From contig JAQULZ010000004.1 of NCBI GenBank assembly GCA_028718375.1, forward strand, positions 1 through 56,146: DNA of 56,146 bases, in the 5' to 3' direction. The position numbers and the translations under genes are program-made. The notes beneath the pieces are model-generated. The model made no database searches. It was not told the origin of the DNA and saw nothing but the letters and a program-made list of their open reading frames with translations. Below are positions 51,361-56,146 of this stretch, in pieces. This DNA comes from Victivallaceae bacterium (GTDB taxonomy: Bacteria > Verrucomicrobiota > Lentisphaeria > Victivallales > Victivallaceae). Numbering within the stretch: the stretch's first letter is position 1; the number at the start of each line of letters is the position of its first letter.

Positions 51361-54300
51361 CTACTGATCGATTTCGGTTATCGGGCGAAGCATCCGGGCG
51401 AGGTCAAGCAGGTTCTTCAGCCGTTCCGGCGGGGAATTGCGGGAATTGATGGTCGGCAGAATTCCGTTGCGGCGGTAGATTTTCCGCGAAGTCCGGAAAT
51501 AAACCTTTCCGGCTTCCGTCTGCACTGCGGTATAGCCCTGCCGGGCGGCTAAAATCTTAACTAAAGTCACGTCGAGCATGTGTTCGGCCGGAGCGGGCAG
51601 ATTCCCGTAACGGTCTTCGAGTTCTTCCCGGAATTCCTCCAGTTGGCTTTCCGAAGTCAGGGCTGCCAGCCGGCGATAGGCGTCGATCCGCAGCCGTTCG
51701 CTGGAAATGTATTCCGGGGGAAAGGCCGCCGCCAGCGAATCGGGAGGCGCTTCATGGGCGAAATGAATGAAATCAAGGCTGATCTCGACTTCCGGCAGGA
51801 AATCGATTTCCCGACCGTTGAGTTTCGCGATTTCCGCGCGCAGCAACTGGCAATACAGATCGAATCCCACCGCGTTGATATGGCCGCTTTGTTCCGCCCC
51901 CAGCAGGTTGCCGGCCCCGCGGATTTCCAGGTCGCGCAAGGCCAGCCGGAAACCCGCGCCGAGGTGGGTGTAACGCCGGATGGCGCTCAGGCGCTTGCGG
52001 GCGTCGGTGCTGATGACATTGTGCGCCGGCAGCAGCAGGTAAGCGTAAGCCTGCCGGTTCCAGCGCCCGATCCGGCCGCGGAGCTGGTACAGTTCGGCCA
52101 GCCCGAAACGGTCGGCGCGTTCGATGATGATCGTATTGGCGTTTGCGATATCCAGTCCCGATTCAATGATCGTCGTACAGATCAGAACGTCGATTTCTCC
52201 CTTCAGAAACCGCGCCATTACCGCTTCAAGATCAGCTTCGGGCATCTGCCCGTGGCCGATGGCGAAGCGGACGTCGGGCAGCAGTTGCGCGAATTTTTCC
52301 AGTACCCCGGCAATGGTTTTGACGCGGTTGTGGATAAAAAACACCTGACCGCCGCGTTTGACCTCATTGGTGATGCACTCGCAAATGAATTTTTCACTGT
52401 ACGGCGCGATGCTGGTCTGAATCGGCAGCCGGGCTCCGGGCGCGGTCATGATCGTGCTCAAATCCCGCGCCCCGGCCATGGCCATGTACAAAGTGCGCGG
52501 AATCGGAGTTGCCGACATGGTAAGAACGTCGACGGCGGCGCGGAAACGTTTTATCTTCTCCTTGTGCCTCACTCCGAAGCGCTGTTCCTCGTCCACGATC
52601 ACCAGTCCGAGTTTTTTGAAACTGACGTCATCCTGGAACAGCCGGTGGGTGCCGATCACAATATCGATGCCGCCGCTCTTCAGCCGGGCGACGATCCGGG
52701 TTTGTTCGGCCTTGCTCCGGAAGCGGCTGAGCATTTCGACAGTATAGGGATATTCCGCGAACCGCTCCAGCAGACTGTAATAATGCTGCTGGACCAAAAT
52801 CGTGGTCGGCGCCAGGAACATTACCTGGTAACCGGCGCTGACCGCCTTGAACGCCGTCCGGAGCGCCACTTCGGTTTTGCCGTAACCGACGTCTCCGCAC
52901 AACAGCCGGTCCATCGGCCGGTTCTTTGCCATGTCGGCTTTGGCCTCGTCGATTGCCCGCGCCTGGTCGACGGTCGGTTCAAACGGAAAGGCAGCTTCGA
53001 ATATCCGCTGTTCCAGGGTGTCGGGGCCGAACGCAATTCCCCCGGAAGCATCCCGCAGAGCCTGGAAATGCAGCAGGTCGGCGGCGAAATCCCGGATTGC
53101 CCGCGCGGCGCCCACCTTGACGTTCAGCCAGCGCCGCCCGCCCAGCTTGTCAACGGTAACCTCCGCCTGCGAGCCGATGTACCGGGAAACCAGACCGGCC
53201 TGGCATAAAGGAACGTACAAATTCGCTCCGTCGCGATATTCCAGTACCATTACTTCGCGGGTGACGCCGCGCAGGGTTATTTCGCGAATGCCGGTGAAAC
53301 GGCCGATCCCGTGCACCAGATGGACGGCGTAATCCCCTTCGTCCAGATCGGCAGAGGCCGCCGCTTCTTCCGCTTCCGGCCGGGTTTTTACTTCTTTCGC
53401 CGCGGGCAGGGAGGATTTTTTCCGGAAAATATCCGCGGTAAACAGTTCGCCCTCGGTTAGAAAAACCAGTTTCTGCCGCGGCAACACAAGTCCCCCCGGC
53501 AGATTGCCCGTATCCAGGGTTATTTTATTGAAATCCAGCTTGAATTCGTCGCACCAGCGGCGGATATGCCGCGGCGCGCTTTTATCCGGGCCCAGTAAAC
53601 TTATTTCATAGCCGGTGTCCAGCCATTGAAGCAACTGTCGGACGATCATTTCCCGGAGCATTTCCAGGTCGCCGGTCAAAGTTTCCGGCGGCAGGGCGGA
53701 TTTCAACTGCGCCGCGGCCGGAAAACATTCCGCAACGGCGACGTTTTCCGTACCGGCGTCCTCCGCCGCGTCCAGAAACCGGATCAGCCGGCCGGGTCTG
53801 AAGGACGCAACCTGCGTTTCAAACCGTTTTTTGCCGGCTTCGCCGGCGTATTTTTGCAGGTGTTCGCTGCATTGTTCGTAAAATACGGTCAGCAGCGAAC
53901 CGTTCAAAGGCCGGGTGAAGTCGTAAAAATCGAATTCATCACCTTCCGCGCCGAGACTGTTCCGGCTGATGATCAGGTACTCATCGAGCGTTCCGGTCGA
54001 GCGCTGGGTTTCCGGATTGAAAGACCGGATTGATTCGATCTGGTCGCCCCAGAACTCGATCCGCGCCGGATAAGCGCAGTGCGGCGAAAAAATATCTATA
54101 ATCCCGCCCCGGCGGGAAAATTCTCCTTCGACGTTCACTTCGAATTCATCGTCGTAATCCAGTTCTGCCAGTTTTGCCAGTAAAGCCTCGAACGGAATCT
54201 GCAGCCCGGCGGTCAGCCGCAGTTCGCATTCCCGGATCCGTTCCGGCCGCGACACCGCCGTTCCGAACGCCAGAGCACTGCCGATTATCAGATCGACTTG

Positions 54301-54627
54301 GTCGGCAAGCAGCTCATGCAGCACTTCGGCGCGCCGGGCTTCGCCGGCCGGATCGAACGCGTTGCCGCGGTGAGTTTCCGGCAGGTAAAGAATTTTCAAC
54401 GGCAGCTCGAATTCGGTCAGCCAGGCCGCAATTTCGGCATTTACCCGGTCAGCCTGGGTCAAAACCGGCAGCACGGCCAGTAACGGCCGGTTTTTGCAGG
54501 TTAGCGCGGCGCGTAAAATCAGCGGGGCCAATACCGCTTCATCGACATTCTGCAATGAATTACCAGTACGGCTTTTACCGGTCAGCCATTCTTTTACTTT
54601 TTTTCGCCATTTCATCGGTGTTTTCAC
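51361..54627 (-). CDS. mfd: Transcription-repair coupling factor
   Basis: Mfd releases stalled RNA polymerase and recruits UvrA to lesions. The protein has 1088 residues, slightly short of E. coli (1148) at the N-terminus. It shows the UvrB-like module (VEGEFSRRGGIIDIFSPH), the polymerase-interacting CarD-like domain (DEGDYAVHLVHGIGRFTGI), the RecG-like translocase with GDVGYGKTEVA and DEEQRFGVRHKE, and the C-terminal TRCF domain. The start is GTG 54627 or ATG 54615; neither has a clear ribosome site. It is divergent from the sigma factor gene. Confidence 0.97.
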   Translation of the reverse strand: MKTPMKWRKKVKEWLTGKSRTGNSLQNVDEAVLAPLILRAALTCKNRPLLAVLPVLTQADRVNAEIAAWLTEFELPLKILYLPETHRGNAFDPAGEARRAEVLHELLADQVDLIIGSALAFGTAVSRPERIRECELRLTAGLQIPFEALLAKLAELDYDDEFEVNVEGEFSRRGGIIDIFSPHCAYPARIEFWGDQIESIRSFNPETQRSTGTLDEYLIISRNSLGAEGDEFDFYDFTRPLNGSLLTVFYEQCSEHLQKYAGEAGKKRFETQVASFRPGRLIRFLDAAEDAGTENVAVAECFPAAAQLKSALPPETLTGDLEMLREMIVRQLLQWLDTGYEISLLGPDKSAPRHIRRWCDEFKLDFNKITLDTGNLPGGLVLPRQKLVFLTEGELFTADIFRKKSSLPAAKEVKTRPEAEEAAASADLDEGDYAVHLVHGIGRFTGIREITLRGVTREVMVLEYRDGANLYVPLCQAGLVSRYIGSQAEVTVDKLGGRRWLNVKVGAARAIRDFAADLLHFQALRDASGGIAFGPDTLEQRIFEAAFPFEPTVDQARAIDEAKADMAKNRPMDRLLCGDVGYGKTEVALRTAFKAVSAGYQVMFLAPTTILVQQHYYSLLERFAEYPYTVEMLSRFRSKAEQTRIVARLKSGGIDIVIGTHRLFQDDVSFKKLGLVIVDEEQRFGVRHKEKIKRFRAAVDVLTMSATPIPRTLYMAMAGARDLSTIMTAPGARLPIQTSIAPYSEKFICECITNEVKRGGQVFFIHNRVKTIAGVLEKFAQLLPDVRFAIGHGQMPEADLEAVMARFLKGEIDVLICTTIIESGLDIANANTIIIERADRFGLAELYQLRGRIGRWNRQAYAYLLLPAHNVISTDARKRLSAIRRYTHLGAGFRLALRDLEIRGAGNLLGAEQSGHINAVGFDLYCQLLRAEIAKLNGREIDFLPEVEISLDFIHFAHEAPPDSLAAAFPPEYISSERLRIDAYRRLAALTSESQLEEFREELEDRYGNLPAPAEHMLDVTLVKILAARQGYTAVQTEAGKVYFRTSRKIYRRNGILPTINSRNSPPERLKNLLDLARMLRPITEIDQ

Positions 54628-54789
54628 TTGCTTTTTGGATAATCTGTTGCTATAATTGCTAGTTTAGCGACTTGTTGCAATCAGTCTTTATCAGAAACGG
54701 CAGTATATAAGATATTACCATAAAAATAAAAAGATAGCAAATGATTGATAGAATATAAAATAAACGTCGGGACCGATTGAAAAATAAAT

Positions 54790-55851
54790 ATGGCAGAAAC
54801 TAAAAATAGAAAAACCGCCACCGCAAAGCAGGCTGCTGCGCCGAAAAAAACAGTTAAGGTGAAAGTTTCCCCGCCGAAGAAAAATTCTCCGGCGGAGAGG
54901 CACGCAAAACCGTCTGACCGCCGCCGGGCGGGGGCCGAAGCGGCTGCTCCTAAAACTAAAAAGGGGAAAGACAAGGCGCGTCAGGAAGTGCTTAATTCCC
55001 GGGTCAGTTCCGGGAATAAGAATGACACGATGAAAGTCTATATGCAGGATATCGGTCAAATCTCTCTGGTCAGCAAGAAAGAGGAGATCGAGCTTGCGGC
55101 GGCGATCCACAGCAAAAATGAAAACGCCCATGACGAGGCGCGCGCCGTTCTCATCCAGGCGAACCTGCGCCTGGTGGTAAAGATAGCCCATGATTTCAAG
55201 GGACTCGGCCTGCCGCTGCTGGACCTCATTTCCGAAGGCAACATTGGTCTGATGCGGGCGGTCGAAAAATTCGACCCGGCCAAAGGCGCCAAATTCAGTT
55301 CTTACGCCGCGTGGTGGATCAAGCAGTCCATGCGCCGCGCTCTGGCCAACCAAAGCCGGACGATCCGCATCCCGGTGCAGTCCGCCGGTAAGATCAACAA
55401 GATAAAATCCGTCCGGATGAAACTGGCCGAGGAATTGGGACGGGAACCGACCGACGCGGAAATCGCCAAACATCTGGATTTCAGCGAACGCACGGTGGCC
55501 GGACTGCGGCTGGCGGATTTACGTACCTTTTCGCTGCATGATCCGATTCAGCAGGGGGAAGACGGCGAATTCCAGGATATTATTCCTGACCGCCGGGCGA
55601 TGACCCCGGATCAGATTCTCGGCGATGTCGAATCCGTCGACCGGCTGCTGGATCTGCTCGAAGACCTGGACGGCCGCGAACGGCTGATTCTGCAAATGCG
55701 CTTCGGCCTGGACGGCAGCCGCGCCCGGACGCTTGAGGAAGTCAGTCAGCAGATCGGCCGCACCCGGGAACGAGTCCGGCAGATCCAAAACCAGGCCCTG
55801 ACGAAATTGAAATCGATGCTCGCGGACGAAGCCGGCTTCGCCATTGATTAA
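54790..55851 (+). CDS. RNA polymerase sigma factor, RpoD/SigA family
   Basis: The protein has 353 residues. After a basic, low-complexity N-terminus of about 75 residues come region 1.2 ([20 protein letters not shown]), region 2 ([46 protein letters not shown]), region 3 and region 4 ([31 protein letters not shown]). It lacks the long 1.1 acidic domain of a housekeeping sigma, so it may be either the primary or a group 2 (RpoS-like) factor. It starts in a 160-base divergent region shared with mfd. Confidence 0.92.
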   Translation: MAETKNRKTATAKQAAAPKKTVKVKVSPPKKNSPAERHAKPSDRRRAGAEAAAPKTKKGKDKARQEVLNSRVSSGNKNDTMKVYMQDIGQISLVSKKEEIELAAAIHSKNENAHDEARAVLIQANLRLVVKIAHDFKGLGLPLLDLISEGNIGLMRAVEKFDPAKGAKFSSYAAWWIKQSMRRALANQSRTIRIPVQSAGKINKIKSVRMKLAEELGREPTDAEIAKHLDFSERTVAGLRLADLRTFSLHDPIQQGEDGEFQDIIPDRRAMTPDQILGDVESVDRLLDLLEDLDGRERLILQMRFGLDGSRARTLEEVSQQIGRTRERVRQIQNQALTKLKSMLADEAGFAID

Positions 55852-55905
55852 CTCAGAGTCTTTACACCTATCTTTTTAGAAAAGTAATCCAGAGCTGGGG
55901 AAAGC

Positions 55906-56021
55906 TCAACTTTCAGGTTTGATCCAAGCCATTATGGTCAGTTCATCGGCTTGGTTCAGCTCTCTGGCAGCGTTAATTTCCACATAACTGTTTTTCCCGT
56001 TAAAATGCAACCCAGAACCAA
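55906..56021 (-). pseudogene. LamG domain gene fragment, cut by an insertion sequence
   Basis: On the minus strand an open frame reads GSGLHFNGKNSYVEINAARE, then LNQADELTIMAWIKPES and a stop (55906-55908). This is the N-terminal part of a LamG fold (compare ALQLDGASTYVELPE and FTLIIWVKF in the protein at 24365-25315). The insertion sequence at 56022 truncates it on the 5' side. Its stop after KPES leaves the domain incomplete, so the piece is dead. The rest of 55852-55905 shows nothing. Confidence 0.7.
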
Positions 56022-56146
56022 TACCGATTTGCAATCTAAAGGTTAGTAATATATATTATACTCCATAATTTAACATGGAGGTATAAGTGAGACCGAGACA
56101 GCAGTTTACATCCCGTCAGCGCACCGAAGTTCAAGAAGCGCTGAAG
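56022..56146 (+). mobile_element. Left end of an insertion sequence with transposase start
   Basis: TACCGATTTGCAATCTAA (56022-56039) is identical to one end of the 267-bp element at 705-971. After 47 bases and an ATGGAGG site, GTG at 56087 starts a coding region running off the window (first residues MRPRQQFTSRQRTEVQEALK). The helix-like, basic start suggests the DNA-binding end of a transposase; the family cannot be named from 20 residues. The insertion cuts a LamG gene. Confidence 0.7.
56087..56146 (+). CDS. Transposase, N-terminal fragment (continues outside the window)
   Basis: Only 20 codons are visible, from GTG 56087 behind an ATGGAGG site. The product is basic and polar (R3, R5, K20), compatible with a helix-turn-helix domain. 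It lies inside the element starting at 56022. Function is inferred from position behind the inverted repeat. Confidence 0.5.
   Translation, partial: MRPRQQFTSRQRTEVQEALK

Noticed and set aside
51580..53208. A 542-codon plus-strand open frame inside mfd
   Set aside because: It overlaps the conserved helicase part of mfd on the other strand and has low-complexity composition.

Overview
The window looks like chromosomal DNA of a Gram-negative PVC-superphylum bacterium, most likely a Lentisphaerota (Victivallis-like) organism. The best clue is the protein at 24365-25315: a prepilin-type leader of the H|FTIIELL kind followed by a LamG domain, a combination greatly expanded in that phylum. Other clues are an outer membrane (BamA, many lipoproteins), three SPFH/HflK-HflC proteins in one operon, a Pkn-type kinase and intermediate G+C. 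The taxonomic call is an inference from gene content.

Layout. 1-4800: small secreted and membrane proteins, a CxxCxxCC protein, a DUF72 gene split by a 267-bp inverted-repeat element, and a Ser/Thr kinase. 4838-9760: mraY, a hypothetical gene, and ptsH-ptsI-HAD phosphatase. 9816-11744: a receiver protein with four PAS domains and no output domain. 11832-20142: a compact six-gene minus-strand operon of a 7-TM SPFH protein, two more SPFH proteins, a His-rich P1B ATPase, an ABC ATPase and a PD-(D/E)XK-like four-Cys protein. This is the strongest candidate here for a little-described system. 20488-31702: leuA, a D,D-carboxypeptidase, a five-bladed glycan enzyme, a LamG pilin-like protein, hisF-malic enzyme, a secreted nitroreductase, a GT39-like glycosyltransferase, an esterase relic and DUF1015.

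32324-43191 is a long housekeeping operon on the minus strand: prs, rplY, pth, rpsF, ssb, rpsR, rplI, dnaB, bamA, DUF493, cinA, der. 43192-44250 is a gene-poor hotspot of nested repeats. 44303-51205 holds a surface-repeat protein, tRNA-Gln(CUG), nrdR with a second ATP-cone protein, and four envelope lipoprotein genes including an LpoB-like PBP activator. 51361-55851 carries mfd and, divergently, a primary-type sigma factor. The window ends inside an insertion sequence that has cut a LamG gene fragment.

Mobile DNA is the second theme. Two families of small elements start with TAC(C/T)(A/G)AT and sit between 3-bp target duplications. One has three 158-bp copies, two of them identical. The other has one 267-bp copy whose removal with one duplicated TCA restores the DUF72 reading frame exactly. 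The insertion sequence at the right edge carries the same 18-bp end as the second family and may be its transposase source. Several perfect-hairpin clusters and truncated genes lie near these elements.
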